Positions 34,926-48,595 are shown, counted from the first letter of the stretch. The stretch is 64,000 nt of DNA from Prochilodus magdalenae (GCA_024036415.1 JAMWET010004084.1:1-64000), one strand, 5' to 3'. Translations and numbers: made by a program. Notes: generated by a model not told the origin, from the letters alone.

Positions 34926-37900
34926 TCTTTGTCATGCACATGCAAAATCTGATCATCTGAAATTACCAACACTGTAAAAAGGACCATGTAAACAAGTAGT
35001 GCAATCATTTTCCCCATGGAAGGGACAACATGCAATATCAAACAGCCTACTACAAATATAATAACATCTGTGCATACCCATGAAGAGAAGAGCTATGGAC
35101 TGGAACTTCAACAATCATCAATCTCAAACAGACATAAATTAGATATTAATTTAAGTAATATTTGTAGTAGTACATGATTACTACGGTAGTCTAAAACTAA
35201 TTCTAATCCTAAATATAAAAAAAAACTAACTGGCTGAATTCTAATCCTAAATATTAAATATTACTCCTACCCCAAGAAATGCCTTACTGGCATTATTTAC
35301 TTTATCATGCTACGCCAATGAAACTGACGGAAAAGCAGCACTAATTTCTAAGGGGACTGATTTTCATGACCTAAGTCCCCCCCAAAAATCCAAGTTCCCT
35401 ACAAAACAAACAAAAGGCAACACCCTATGAAAGGTGGCAGTGCTTTAACTGGCCTCAGATCTCTCATCGTGAAACATCATCCAGCATAATCTAATTGTGT
35501 TTGATTCATGCTAAATGGTTTGCTTAAAATAGAATTTTAGGGCCTTCAATTAAATGAATTTCTGCCCCCTACAAAAAAATTGCAGTTACATATGCAATAA
35601 ACTGGATGTGATTGTGATCTTGTTCACTTAATATAGACATAAGCACTCTTAAATTGAAGTCGACGTTTATGCTTTAACTTCATAATCATTGTTCCATATC
35701 TAATCTAACTTGGGCTAAATACAAAAAACCCAATTCCTTACAGACTGCACTGAGCAAACTCAAATCTGGCCGCCTCGCAAAGACACAAGTCCCAACATTA
35801 CATGAGTCCATTTCTACTGTAATGGATGCTTGTCCAGCTGGTAGTTGAGAAGCACTGTAAAGCTGCTCAGTAGCAGACAGTTTAAAGAATTTAGTCTTTG
35901 TGTATCGATTATGCCGGTGATTGCTGAGGCAGGCACATCTCTAGACAGAGTGTTGGCCATAATGGGACAGCATTGTTTAGAGAGGAGGAGTCTGTTCATA
36001 AGCCTCATGGGACCTGGAAAAGCTTGTAGTTAGGTTATTTGGCGCCCGAGCCATTCAGGACGGGACAGCACCCTCCTATCTAAGGGAAGACAAGCAACCA
36101 CCGCCTCTTAGACTAGATACGCCACCTGATTGCGCTCATCTCCCCTGCCGTCTGCCAATCCACGTCCGCGTGCGCACTCCGATTCCAAAAGCTCCATGCC
36201 TCCACAGGTGCCAACAAATTCGTTCCTGTGCCCTGCTGCATTGATCAATACATTGCGGCCCAAAAGGTAATCACCACCTCATAAACGTCACCTTGCCTCA
36301 TTACACGATTTTAGTTGTCTGCACTGCATCGTCTCATAAACCTTGCGCACTCTGCATTTCAGTTCTTGTACTGGGACTAAAGAGGTCAAGTGTGAGGCAT
36401 GGGACAAATACTACCTACACACCTAAACACGCAACCGCAGCGTAGTGCGGTATCCCGCAAACCTTCTGGCCGAGACACTTCAATTAAATTTACAGTTAGC
36501 CAAGGCATTATTCGCACGCCGGGCAAATAGACATGCACATGCCTTCCTACCACCATTGAACCATAAATGTTGGGATTTACATGATGGCCCAGCGTGCCTA
36601 TAGAAACACACTAGATTAAGATCAGTGAGCCATGTGATTCCCTGTCAATCTCCAGGTTAGATCCACCTTTACTACATAGCTGTTCCCGATGCGTTTGCCC
36701 GCAGTAAAAACGCCTCTGCCAAGAGCCAGCATGATTTCATCAAGGTAAACAAATCTATATTCGAGCTGGTCCTGGAAGGACTTATATGATTAAACAAAGG
36801 AACGAATCATTTGTTGTATGAGTGTCTATCAAATGCCGGATATGACGACGGAAAATCCACACTCAGCAGGAATTTCATTTCCAATCCAGGGTCTATGTTT
36901 TAGCATTATAAATTCTGATGTATGGATGGAAAGTAAATAAAAAAAATCCTTTCCAGTATTTTGATGACCAGTGTAGGTTATTTTGTTTGAGTAAAACGTA
37001 GATCTAAGTATCGAACAGCTGGGAGAGACAGTCTAACAGACTAGCTAATTATGCATGTAACAAAACTACTCTAAAAAATTCCAATTCAGATGACATAAAG
37101 CTTTACCTGGCTGGACTTCCACTGGAAAACTGTAATTGTCTGTTGAGGAAGGTATGTGTCAAATATCCCCCCCCACAAGCAGAGTTGAGCTGGCCTGAAA
37201 ACACATCTGCCTGAATACCTTCTGTGTGAGGCTACACTAGTCAAACATGATTTTGCCAGTAGATTGCTTTTGGGCGTCATAAAAATCTATGAATAATCAG
37301 TTTTACAAAAATTGCTGATTGTCTATGGCTTCAGGGAAAAAAAAAAACACGTCCAGATCGCTGCTATTTTTCCATCAAAACTGTGTTGGCTAGAAATCTG
37401 GATACAGCGCCTCGGCTGGTAACTTCACATTCCCACGAATCAGTATACGACGAAGTGATTCTCCGTACAAGCTGATTAGAGTAGGACTGATAACAGTACA
37501 ATGTAATGGAAAACAGGAATCCTTTCAAAAACAGTTTTTGGGGTCGATCTGTCGGTTGGGTCGACGCTAGCACTAACGAGACACATAAGGTGGGGGATCA
37601 GACACGTAACAAAGCTTAATGCGAATATTTCCCCGGTCGTCCAATTCCAGTTGCAGAGATCGACTGCGTGATGACCGCAGCTGTGTACTAAGCGGTTATT
37701 AGACCGACATGGGTATATCAAGCACCCGTAACACGCACTATGGACATTAGACCCGATAGGACAGGCGGGAGGGCGCAGTACCAATCGAGGAAAATGACAC
37801 AGTGACTGACCGAATACAACTTGACGCCTGAGTCTAGGGTCTTACACTGCAAAAGTGTCCTTGACCCTATTGAAATGATGGGAACGGGGATAAATTGATA

Positions 37901-38220
37901 TTGTAGTTTATTGGGGGAATTGGACAGACGCCAGTAAGTAATAACTGTGAGATATGCCAAGGATGCTTGTGCATGTGTTTGCAGCCATCTCCGTTCTTCA
38001 ATGAATATGATTTGGCACTATGTGGGATGAAGCCTCCCATCAATATATTCTGACCTCGTCTCAGTCTGCAACTCTGCTCAAGCATAGTTACTTTGATTGC
38101 TAGAATCATAACACTATATGCTTATCTATCCCCCCCTAAGAATAACCTCTACTCTGTGACGCACTCTTCACGACGTCCCAATGAAACACACGACCTTACA
38201 TCTACATAGCTTTGGTTTTT
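34926..38220. other. Poorly resolved sequence without a gene
   Basis: Non-coding sequence with unusually many CpG and random-looking short words for vertebrate DNA, most marked at 37360-37800. Open frames at 37476-37784 and 37718-37960 have no family resemblance. I treat this block as low-accuracy consensus. Confidence 0.45.
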
Positions 38221-38800
38221 CAACCAATGAATGTTCTTGAGTGAAATAAAAAATATCCACATACTGTGATAATATATAATATAAGTGATACAATGAGAAT
38301 AATAAAAAAAATATAGTTACAAATATTGATATTCAATACATAAGGTAGTCTGATTTGACGCTTTTTTCATATATGGTTATGTATGGTAGTATATATTATA
38401 CTTTACCTTTCGTTCCATAATCAGTGCAGCTTTAGATTGATAACTGAACGAACAACATCATATGTTCTAATCATGTAAGTATTTACATGGGACAATTACA
38501 ATATGTAGTTTTGTTGAGATTGCCAGCGCCATGCATATTTTTTTATGATACATAACAGCCATTACATACACCAAAGTATTACTAAAAGCTGGCGAGAATG
38601 TCCTATTGTATTCACGTTACAATACTAGTTTGGAGAAGAGATTTAGCACTTATATAAAACATATCGCAAAAATGATTTGACTAAGGCACTGTGGTTCCCA
38701 TATATCGACATATTATGATTATTTAATATATTGCACTATATTTATTTTCCGAAATTAAATTGCTTCACTATAATTTTATCGGTCTATCATGAGAAAGGGG
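38221..38800. mobile_element. Degraded copy of the AT-rich foldback element
   Basis: It shares several stretches with 61745-62401: tgataatatataatataa, tatgtatggtagtatatatt, and near the end cccatatat-gacat-tat-atttaatatattgcactat. The hairpin symmetry is largely lost through indels. It sits inside the low-quality block. Confidence 0.45.
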
Positions 38801-39860
38801 TGGGATCATGATAGGAACTGAAGCATAAGCCCACATACATGTGGATCCTTATAGGTTTTGTCTCTACAATAGGGTGGCAGACTTTTGTCGATCATGGTCG
38901 TAAACTGTTGTCTGCTGATGTTCATGAAAGCACTATTGACTGTTAAATTAAAAAACAATATTGGCCATTTTCATTTTTCCAATTTTGTATTTTGTCTGTT
39001 GGAGAAATTTTTCAGTGGTAGGTGAGTGTAGCATCCAAGGAGCCTTGGATAAGGACTCTCATTGGTATAGCATAGTTTGAAATAGCTGTCCAATCCTGAC
39101 GGCTTCTCAAAGTCAGACATCAGTTGTTAGCGCCAAACCCAGGTAGAGTTCAAATGTCATGTTTTCAAAGCCCACCGCCCACTTAGATCAGACTTTGCCC
39201 TGTATTTCCCCCTACAAATCTTAGGTCTGACTAAGTGCAATCAATCAAGGACAAACAAAAACAACTCAAAATAAAATCACTAAATAACACACCCTGGCCT
39301 TAAAAAATCGAGATTGGAATACAGCGCAGAGAAACTAAAAGCACATCCACTATGTGAAATTCATTCAAGTTGTTCAGAGTTTGGAGCAGGAACGAACCTT
39401 TTTGGTCGGTGCCGGGTTTTGTAGTTTCGTTCTAACATAATGCTGTTATTATCACTTACACGAGAACCGCTGCCACCCTCGGTCCATCAGGTTTCTATTT
39501 CCTGCGACCTTGGTTGAATAGGTTGGCTGGCTCAGGTCAGTGTTGGACTTGAAACATGACAGTGTGGTACAGCTTGGGTTCAGACAGACCTTGGTCATGC
39601 TTGGTTGGAGTTTGGATGCACAGGGCAGTGCTGTGTGCCAGGGTCTGGCACAGACAGAACGCTCTGGTACTGTATTCGTCTCTCATGGTGTGTTTGCATG
39701 GGAGGGGATTCAAACCATTGTCTGGCCAATGGTCAGTAGCTGTGTTATCTCGTACGCTACACCACCTACTCCTACCCCACCTTTACACCAGTCGTTTTAG
39801 CAGATCATGATTTGTACCTCAGTAAGGCAAGCCACGCGCATTTATTGTCTTTACCCCCAC
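38801..39860. other. Poorly resolved sequence with possible SINE pieces
   Basis: 39020-39080 read on the minus strand resembles the SINE body (tataccaatgagagtcctta). 39690-39770 on the minus strand resembles the SINE head and B box (tggtgtagcg, then gataacac, then ggtttgaatccc). Both are more diverged than other copies. No gene is seen. Confidence 0.4.
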
Positions 39861-40895
39861 CCAACCTCTCTCATCTAAGTCAACTCCTCACTCCATCTTC
39901 TCTCTCCTCCTCTTACCTTCGCCTCCTCTCTCTCTCTTATCTTCTCTCTATCTCTGTCTATATCTCACGTGTTCTCTCCCTGGTCTCTCTTCTCTCTCGT
40001 CTATGCTCTTTCACATCTCCTCTGATACTCTCCCCAGTTCTCCCTCTTCTCTTTTCTCTCTCTCTCTCTTGTCGTCTCTCACTCTGCTCTCTCTCTATGC
40101 TCTACACTTAACATGTGCCGGTCTCTCTCTCTCTGTTTCTTCTCTGTCTGCTCTCTCCTCTCGTCTCTTCTCTGGGCCTCTCTCACTCGTGGAGTCTTCT
40201 CTACTCCTGATCTCTCATCTGCACCTCTAGTCTGTAGCTCGGTCTCTCTGCTCTCATCTCTGCTCCTCTCTCGTCTCTCGTCTCTCTCACAGCCCTATCT
40301 GGGATACGTCTCCCTCTCTTTTCAGCTGCTATCTCCTGTCGCTGTCGCTCTCCTCTCTGGCTGTCTCTCTCTCTCTGTCTGCACACTCTCTTTCTCTCTA
40401 TCTGCTCCACTACTAGTTACTCTTTCTCCTTTCTCTGTCTCTCTTACTATCTCTACGTTTATCTCTCACTCTCTCTGTCATCTCGCGACCCGTGCATCGC
40501 ACTACTCTCTCGAATAGCCCATGGGGCTCTCTGACACGAGCTTAGGGAAGGAGGCGAACTGCTTACACTAGTCTCTTCATCTACTGCACTACGTAATAAT
40601 AGCAGCTAAATAATGGAAGAGTCTCACTGAGCAGCTTGAATCTGGAGGTCACCTATCCTACCGACTGTCTATCTACCACCAATCGCCGCACAGGACGCTA
40701 TGTCTCTCCACAGCGTCGCAGTTCTTTCTCTCTCCCGTACTCCCGATCTTACCATAGGTTGATATCTATCACTGCTCTATGCGTTCTCATCCCGATCCAG
40801 TCTGTCTACCATCCAAAAATCGCTGTTCACTATACTTCTCTCTTGCATTACCTGTATCTACTATCTAAGCTCACTCCGCTGCGTATCTACTGCTT

Positions 40896-40932
<37 letters not shown>

Positions 40933-40970
40933 GTCTCTCTCTCTCTCTTTCTCTCTCTCACTCTCTAAAG
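39860..40970. repeat. CT-rich degenerate low-complexity tract
   Basis: About 1.1 kb dominated by (TC)n, with clean runs only at 40898-40965. Elsewhere the dinucleotide pattern is broken every few bases by single changes and CpGs. The open frames are rich in S and L because of the repeat. Confidence 0.8.
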
Positions 40971-42247
40971 CATTTTGCCTGCACCAAGCATAGCCGAGGA
41001 TTACACATCTTTCACCGACTCAGGCGGCATACATGGAGTCTGTCGTAGTCAGGTCTGGGTCTCAAGGGACGAGAGTGATGGATCAAAGCGGTAGCGGGAG
41101 ATAAGCCCTGATGACCGTGGCTTGTTGTTTCTGGATGGCAAAGACTTGAAGCAGGCCACAGCAGGAACCTGAGTAAAGTAAGTTTACAGCGATCCGTTGC
41201 CTCAACGTGTACCGACTCCAGGATTATCGTGGTGCATAACATGGTGTTGCTTGAGCTCACACCTTGTCCACAAGGTTACTATGTTACGCGTGCCGACACC
41301 TTGCCGTTCCTAATGCGCTTTGATGTTTACGCTCTCAGCCATATAAGGGCATATGATCCTGTCTCTGTTTTTGTTGTTGTTGTTTTTTTCTGTCTCGAGT
41401 TCTTTTTTCCGTTTACCATACTGAAAGTTAAGGACAGCACGACTGTTCCCGCTGTATCATCGCGGGCGGACCTTAACCATGGGGTCTCTCCGATCCCTCT
41501 GGTTTCTCTTTCTCCATCTAATTACCGGACGGCCTGGGTCCATGCTTCCTCTGGAATATAATGCACCATTCCCCACTACAGTTTCAAATGAGCGCATCTA
41601 TGCATGATGCTGAGATTACGAGCACTAAACACCAATGTAGAAGCAGCTGCGGTTTACTAGTCTCCCGGGGCCTCTTGCTTTACGGGCGTGAAACCAGGTA
41701 AAATATTCCATTTTCCGGGAGCGCATAATGCAGGGGAAAATTACGCAACCTTCTCCAGTTAGCAGCTTTGTGTCATACTGTGGTTAACTTTTCCACCGAG
41801 AGGCGCACAGCCAAGGACGGTAATGGTAGTGGGACAGCAGGGAAAGAGATAGATGGGGTGGAGGGAAGGAGGGAGGGTGGGGAGAAAGGAGAGAGTGGTG
41901 ACAGTATCTACCTGGACATCTAATCTAAGCTGGGTGCACAAGTCCGTGGAGAGAGAAAGGGAACAAGCATAAAGCTGATTGATTGATGGACTGGGCTCTG
42001 ACCCGAGCCTCGCTCTGAGCACACGTATGCTGAGAGAAGGTAATGCACTGAATTGATTTGATTCAAAGTCATATTGTTTCCACTTGCATGAAATATAATA
42101 TGTTTACACAGTTACTGCCAGAAACAGGTACGCTAAAAGCTTTGGTGCGTTCAGATTGGCTGCGTTTTAATGAAGTAAGTCCAAAGCTCTGCTTTGTTCA
42201 GTCCAGGGTCAGCTTGTTTTGTAGGTCCTTCAGCTGAAAGTGGAAAT
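40971..42247. other. Sequence without a gene
   Basis: The first 700 bases share the noisy, CpG-rich look of the preceding block; later sequence looks normal. A GGGA-rich purine run lies at 41850-41895. No exon is recognised. Confidence 0.5.
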
Positions 42248-43070
42248 TCACTCATCGTCTAAAGAATAGCTGCACCCAGAAGAACGAGTCAGGTTGCAGT
42301 GCTATTGGCAAGCAAGATTTACCAGGCACAATAAATGATGATAAGTTTAGACTGATGTGGGGAATATTATTGAGCTACACATACAGAAGTCTGTCTATCA
42401 GTATGGCATTTGGCCGCCATGTTTGCTAATGCACCATGCAGACGTCTCAGCATAGAGTTACAATGGCTCCCAATGGTGTCCTGTGCTAATTCATCCCACA
42501 CAGCTTGACTATCCTCACACAGTTCCTGCAGATTTTGTGGTTTGGGTGGAGCTGAAGCGACACCAGGCCTTCTGGACGTGTGCCGTGTGACAACAAACTT
42601 GGCAGTAGCCACGGTGCTTCGACACACTCGTCATGGTTGGACGTCTGCACCAAGACAGAAGCAGGACTCACCACTGAAGATGACCCGCTGCCATTCGGAG
42701 TCACTCCATGACAATCTGGCACGACACCATTGCAGTCATTGGCGGTGCTGATGTGGCGTTAAGGGCACGCTCTGTGTGCATGTAGTCCTGCATTGTGCAG
42801 CTGTCTGCCAATGGTGCTGGCACTTACAGGGTGACTCATGGAGGAAGCACTGCTCACTGAAGGTCAGCAATCGTGGCTGTTGGGTCAGTCAGGTCAGCAA
42901 TACAACAGCAACAAGGCCCGTCCTTGCTTACGTCACATGTGTGGCCGAGTGGGTAACTTGAATCATTTGCATGTCTCAGGATGTCAAACCTACACCCAGG
43001 TTTCATTCCTGTTGATTGACTCCTTCTGGGTGCAGCTATTTGTGCAGCTGTTCTATTGATGATGAGTGTA
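42248..43070 (-). mobile_element. Tc1-like deletion element, second family
   Basis: About 823 bases with inverted ends: ttcactcatcgtctaaagaatagctgcacc at the left and ggtgcagctatttgtgcagc-ttctattgatgatgagtgta at the right. It encodes a broken transposase on the minus strand. It is shorter than a complete element of about 1.6 kb, so the middle is deleted. Relatives occur at 32835, 52616, 59485 and 61274. Confidence 0.75.
42367..42627 (-). pseudogene. Tc1-like transposase C-terminal fragment
   Basis: An 86-codon frame on the minus strand reads, after RRPGVAS, PKPQNLQELCEDSQAVWDEL, then AQDTIGSHCNSMLRRLHGAL. This matches the C-terminal helix region of Tc1-type transposases, in which a tryptophan-containing helix is followed by an S-M-x-R-R motif. 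Upstream coding is frameshifted (42486-42722) and the catalytic core is not complete. Not functional. Confidence 0.7.
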
Positions 43071-44035
43071 TCTTCTCCGCTACATCTCTGTATATGAAAT
43101 ATATCACTTTAATATTACAGTAACCATTAAAATAAACCAATCAGTCCACATCACGGCATTGCTGCTAGACCACATCTCTTCCAGTGTGCTGATGTTACTG
43201 TCATGCTCAGTACTGATGTTTACAGGCCAGGCGTAAAGCCATAAAAAACCATCTTGCTGACTCGTCATTTAATATCAGTCTGTTAACAGTCCCAGACATC
43301 GTCAGAAGTGCTAACTCCAGCTGTGCGGTTGTTACATAAGCCCAGCGCAGAGCCGAGGCTTGCTGCCCGATACGCTCTGAACAGTGTGAATGATTATAGG
43401 TTGGTAGAGGAAAGCCACAGGCAATAAGAGAAAAACCGCAAACACACAGAGGCGTCCAGCGGACCCTCCTCCACCCGTTCCCCCAGCCGTCCCTCGGGAC
43501 ACACTCGTCTCCTGGACGGCTTCAGGGAAAGAGCAGGATTTGCCACTTCATAAGAGATGGATCACAAATACAGAAGCAGCCCTGCTAGGCATGCAATCCC
43601 CACCACACGTACGAAGGGAAGAGGAACAAAGATACACAAAGACACACTGATGAAACACTTACATAAAGCACGCAAGTGCACAAATGGGAACGTGTTTACA
43701 GAGCAAGAGGCCAGAGCGCATGGAGACCCTGGGCAAGCTCAGCGCAGTGTGTGTAGTGTATGTATTTTCAATTACATCTACCAGAATAATTTATAATCCA
43801 TATTTGCTTTTAGAAGTTTGTTTGTCTGTTCATTCAGGACATATTCATTGAGGTCTGGTCTCCGGGGTGATCAGTCCATTTTTCTGAGAGCACCAGCAGC
43901 TTCTTTGTTTAATTTGCAAAATTTCTTCTGCAAATTTTCCAGTTTTGAAAATGTCTAGATTATTTTAGGTGAATTATTTTATAGTCTTACTGGACAAAAA
44001 TTAGTCACCTTGAGTGTTTAAGGTGGTAGTAACTT
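43071..44035. other. Sequence without a recognised gene
   Basis: 43190-43560 is repeat-free and moderately GC-rich. The frame at 43557-43796 (79 codons, basic, from MDHKYRSS) has no recognisable domain and no splice context that I trust. Confidence 0.45.
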
Positions 44036-44430
44036 CAGGCTCCTGCAGATGGCGCTGCACGACGATGATATGGCTGCGGGGTGTGAGTGACGGGATCCAT
44101 AGATTGAGAAGAGGAGCTACAGTGCAGGGAGTGTCTCGTTCCATGTGTGGAAAATGGCTCCAGAGCAGATGTTAATGATTTGCTAAAAGGTGTGACTGAA
44201 TGTGGGCGTGGCCAAAGACCATAGTGTGAAGGAAGTCGCTGAATCTGCAGGTGTATGGAAGCGTACGGTCATACGGGTCTACCAGCAGTGGCTAAAATCC
44301 CAGTCTACAGGAAACTCTCCTCGGACTTGTTCCAGGGAAGGCCTCCACCAAATCTGACCCAACTGCACAATTCTTTGTTGCGAGAGTGACTGAAAATTGA
44401 TGTGGCCTACATCCAAAAACGTGTCCAGCT
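44036..44430 (+). pseudogene. Tc1-like remnant, relative of 26618-27110
   Basis: It shares caggctcctgcagatg, gagctacagtgcaggga-tgtctcgttcc and cggtcatacgggtctaccag with the right-arm remnant, in the same internal order, but lacks the SPDL/NPVGNLW part. Frames are broken. Two loci with the same unusual order suggest the order belongs to the element family. Confidence 0.6.
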
Positions 44431-45119
44431 ATCCAGTTCTAGTTGAGTGGAACACAGTGTGATGTGAAAGAATGAGAGAGTTATATCCTACCGCCGACAG
44501 CATGAGGGAATCCAGTGTGCCAGATAAAACGAACTTGAAGAGGTATAAATAAAAAAGAATAAAGAATTTTAGGAATTTTAATGAAGCATATAAATAAAGC
44601 ACTAAAATTACAGGACAAGATTGCAGAAACCCAAAAAGGGAACTTGAGCCCCACCTGAACCGAACAAATATTTGAGAAATGATGACCTGACCTGAATAGT
44701 TGGGCTTGAACACATATTTCAAGCTCTACTGCACTCTGCTCAGAAGATTATACGCCATGGTTATGAGTGAGGAGGTCACAGTCAGCACGGTCAGCGTTGC
44801 TCGCATGTCACACTTCACCCACTACTTTATAATCTGATGAAATGCCTGGATCTGGGGCAGTCAGAGTATTCAGGTCGATGGCGGTCAGTGACATTTCCAG
44901 ATAGTGAAGAGAAAGATGAACATGGATAGGGAGCAGGGTATCCTTTTCTAGTGTCCCAGCTTCTTGAATCCCAAGAGTAAAAAGCCTGTGCTTGAGTTTT
45001 AACAGGGCCTGGAGAACCAGTACAACCCACAGTGAGAGGTTTAGAGCCCCAGCCATGCCACAATTCTGAACACACATGAATGGAGCTTGATAAAATGATG
45101 ACCAAGCCCAACTATAATT
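44431..45119. other. Sequence without a recognised gene
   Basis: Two overlapping minus-strand frames at 44808-45143 resemble no family. The end grades into the minisatellite. Confidence 0.45.
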
Positions 45120-46400
45120 TGACATAGATCTGTCTGAACCCAACGCTGGCCCAAAAAGAGTCTGTCCAAACTGAACTATACCCTGATATAATTCTGTCCG
45201 AACTCACCTATAGTCTGACATAATACTGTCCAACCAGGGTACAGCGCGATAAACTCCTGTCTAAAGTTAACCTCACGAAATTCTGTCCAAACCCAAATAT
45301 AAACCAACAACATATATGCCAAACCCAATTGTGGTTCGACAAAATTATTTTTGAACCCAACTCTAGGCTTACAAACTTCTGACCAAACCCAACTATAGCC
45401 TGATAAAATTCTGGCCAAGCACAACTATATCCTGATACAATTCTGGCCAAACCCAACTATATCCTGACACAGTTCTGGCCAAACCCAATTATAGCCTGAC
45501 ACAGTTCTGGACAAACCCAATTATAGCCTGACACAGTTCTGGACAAACCCAATTATAGCCTGACACAGTTCTGGCCAAACCCAATTATAGCCTGACACAG
45601 TTCTGGCCAAGCACAACTATATCCTGACACAATTCTGGCCAAACACAACTATATCCTGACAAGATTCTGGCCAAACCTAACAATATCCTGACACAATTCT
45701 GGCCAAACCCAACTATAGCTTGACACAATTCTGGCCAAACCCAACTATAGCTTGACACAATTCTGGCCAAACCCAACTATAGCCTGACACAATTCTGGCC
45801 AAACCCAACTATATCCTGACACAATTCTGGCCAAACCCAAATATAGCCTGACACAAGTCTGGCCAAACCCAACTATAGCCTGACACAAGTCTGGCCAAAC
45901 CCAACTATAGCCTGACACAATTCTGGCCAAACCCAACTATAGCCTGACACAATTCTGGCCAAACCCAACTATATCCTGACACAGTTCTGGCCAAACCCAA
46001 CTATATCCTGACACAGTTCTGGCCAAACCCAACTATAGCCTGACACAATTCTGGCCAAACCCAACTATAGCCTGACACAATTCTGGCCAAACCCAACTAT
46101 AGCCTGACACAATTCTGGCCAAACCCAACTATAGCCTGACACAATTCTGGCCCAACTATAGCCTACACAGTTTCTGGCCAAAACACAATATCCTCAGTTC
46201 TGGCCAAACGCAACTATAGCCTGGCACAATTCTGGCCAAACCCAACTATAGCCTGGCACAATTCTGGCCAAACCCAAATATAGCCTGGCACAATTCTGGC
46301 CAAACCCAACTATAGCCTGACACAATTCTGGCCAAACCCAACTATAGCCTGACACAATTCTGGCCAAACCCAACTATAGCCTGTCAGAATCCAACCATAG
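45120..46400. repeat. 32-bp minisatellite
   Basis: Unit agcctgacacaattctggcc plus aaacccaactat, 32 bases, about 38-40 copies. Copies at 45120-45420 are divergent, 45420-46130 regular, with a disrupted patch at 46148-46205, then regular to about 46382. Because 32 is not a multiple of 3, each reading frame cycles through three phases, producing the long GLARIVSGYSWVWPELCQ-type minus-strand frames. They are not genes. Confidence 0.95.
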
Positions 46401-48522
46401 CCCAGCTCAGTTCTATCCAAACTATAGCACAATGACCAAGTATGACCATAGCCAAACAATCTTTATGAGATTTAGGATGGCAGGTTCTGTTCTAACCCCA
46501 CCATATTCCAATTCTTTTCCCATCCGCCCAACCAGCTAAGAGACAAATGCACATTCCCAATGATAGTGCCTGTTACTTCGTAGCATTTTACAATAAAGGT
46601 GTAAATTCCACTTTAAAGAATTTATGCACCAATGCCTTCAAACAACATTCCAAACCTTTTAAGTCATGATAAACTTTACAGGCTGCCCTCATGAACCTTG
46701 GGGTGGCCTTACTGGGAACTAGATGGGTGCATCCCATGTGCCAGAGTAAAACTTCAAAGTAATAAAAGTAGAATAAAGTGATGAAGTAAACTAAAGCAGG
46801 GCTACATGCAGGGCAAGGTAGAAGATGGGCTATGAGAGGAACTGAACCCGACGTCATATTCAGACAAATATTTCAAGCTCTAGCCCAGCCTAGGAGTGAG
46901 TGTGAGCTGAGTGGTGTCCCCAGGTTGGACAGGGGCCATGAAGTGCTAATTTGGGCAGAAAGCCCCACATTCCAGAACAGTGGGTCCAGCAGACCCTCCA
47001 AGAAACTCCAAGTCCCTCTCTGTGTCCTCATTTCCACTGGCACCACCACAGGAGCCCGAGGCCTGTGGGATTAGTGGACCAGACATAGCCTAAATGAAGA
47101 GACAGGGGATGCATATTACACTTCTCCAGCCACAGTCTGGATCCCTGCACCCTTAGTGCACTTCCAGCACACACTCGGTCTGCTCTTCCTAATGATAGGC
47201 TGCGGTGGCTGGATGATGAGTGGTGGGTTTGTGGAGAGACAGACAGTGAACCCAACAACCTCAACCTCAATGAGGCTGTGGGACAGGGTCTCAGTGTCTG
47301 ATCAGTTGTATTTAATTTACATTGGATTTATTGGGAGGTGCTGTGAGGACTCCCGGTGAGGTTTGAGTGCAAGGCAGGCGCATGACTCCGGGGGTAATGG
47401 CCGATACACCTATCAGGCGCCTTGAGTGCAAGTCTTTCCTGCCCTGGATAGACAGCAGGACCCCCTGAACATGACAGGGTGCTAGAAGATATGACGAGTT
47501 GCACCGGGGAGTAATCATAGCAGAAACTGACCGTATCTTAGTGGCAACCTGGCCAGTGTGTTGCAGTCAGATGTGTGAAATGAAAACAGTAGCAGTTTTA
47601 TGTTAGAACTATTTACATAAATCACTGGGCCAATATATATGAATGCCTGTTACATGCTTCAAATAAAGCAAATGGAAATCTTAAATATCTGCATTTAATC
47701 TAGAGCGATAATTAATGTGCCTGTGAATCGCTGTTAGCTTAGCACCTGTTAGAGATCACTACCAGATGGGATTATTTAGGTCTGCGATGTTAAAGTTGAT
47801 GAGATATATTAGTTAAGGTTACTTCACACATCTGAACACAGTATATGTCATGACTGACTGACTCCTTTTGGACTACATTCACAAAGCCGCAGATCGGTTT
47901 ACACCTGGTCACCTCATGCATCTTGAGTATCAGGATTATACCTGGACAAGCCAGAGCCATATCAGAATGAAAGCATAAGCACACACAAGACAGATAGCAA
48001 TCTGATCACTCAAAGCACTTTAGCAGGTGATCTGAGAGGGATTCGAGCCCCCTGTTATAGAGATGCATTCATCTCTCCAAGACCCTTCAAAACCTCTCCA
48101 GTTACAATTGAAACCCCCCTCTATGCATCACTGGGCACATGAGCCAAGTCGGTGAGATAATCACATGGATGGATACTGGATGAAACTAAATGCTTAACAT
48201 ATAAATAGCAATATGGAGAGACACTGCTGTGCAAATCAAACTGCAGGCAACTGTACAATATTCACACAAGCAGCTACACAACTCCCGGAGAACGCCTTCT
48301 CAAGAACATTTAAGACGAAGAATAAACCATTTGCGTATTGCCTTCTCACACAGAAATCGGATTTCAGTTTGACTAGGTGGAGGCATATTTGTCTAACCAG
48401 TGTAAATGGATGTTGCTGAAATGACTATGCGCAAACAGGGTTTAGGTGCGCCATGAGCATCTCTATCTCTATGTGAACGAGTCTCCATGTGTTAATGCCA
48501 GTGAGGAATTCTACCAACTATT
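46401..48522. other. Sequence without a recognised gene
   Basis: Non-coding sequence. The piece at 47335-47500 with aggcgcatgactccgggggt and gtgcaagtctttcctgccct looks like an interspersed repeat of unknown family. No splice-flanked exon stands out. Confidence 0.45.
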
Positions 48523-48595
48523 ATGTGCGTGTATGTGTGTGTGCGTGTGTGTGTGTATGTGCGTGCATGTGTGTGCGCGCGTGTGTATGTATGTA

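Noticed and set aside
36040..36060. tggcgcccgag, resembling a lysine-tRNA primer binding site of a retroelement
   Set aside because: Only the first 11 bases fit, the rest diverges, there is no LTR upstream or gag-like frame downstream, and it lies in low-accuracy sequence.
45176..45936. Minus-strand frames with GLARIVSGYSWVWPELCQ repeats, looking like a repeat protein
   Set aside because: The 32-bp DNA unit cycles through three frames every 96 bases. All copies are explained by the minisatellite and there is no start or splice context.
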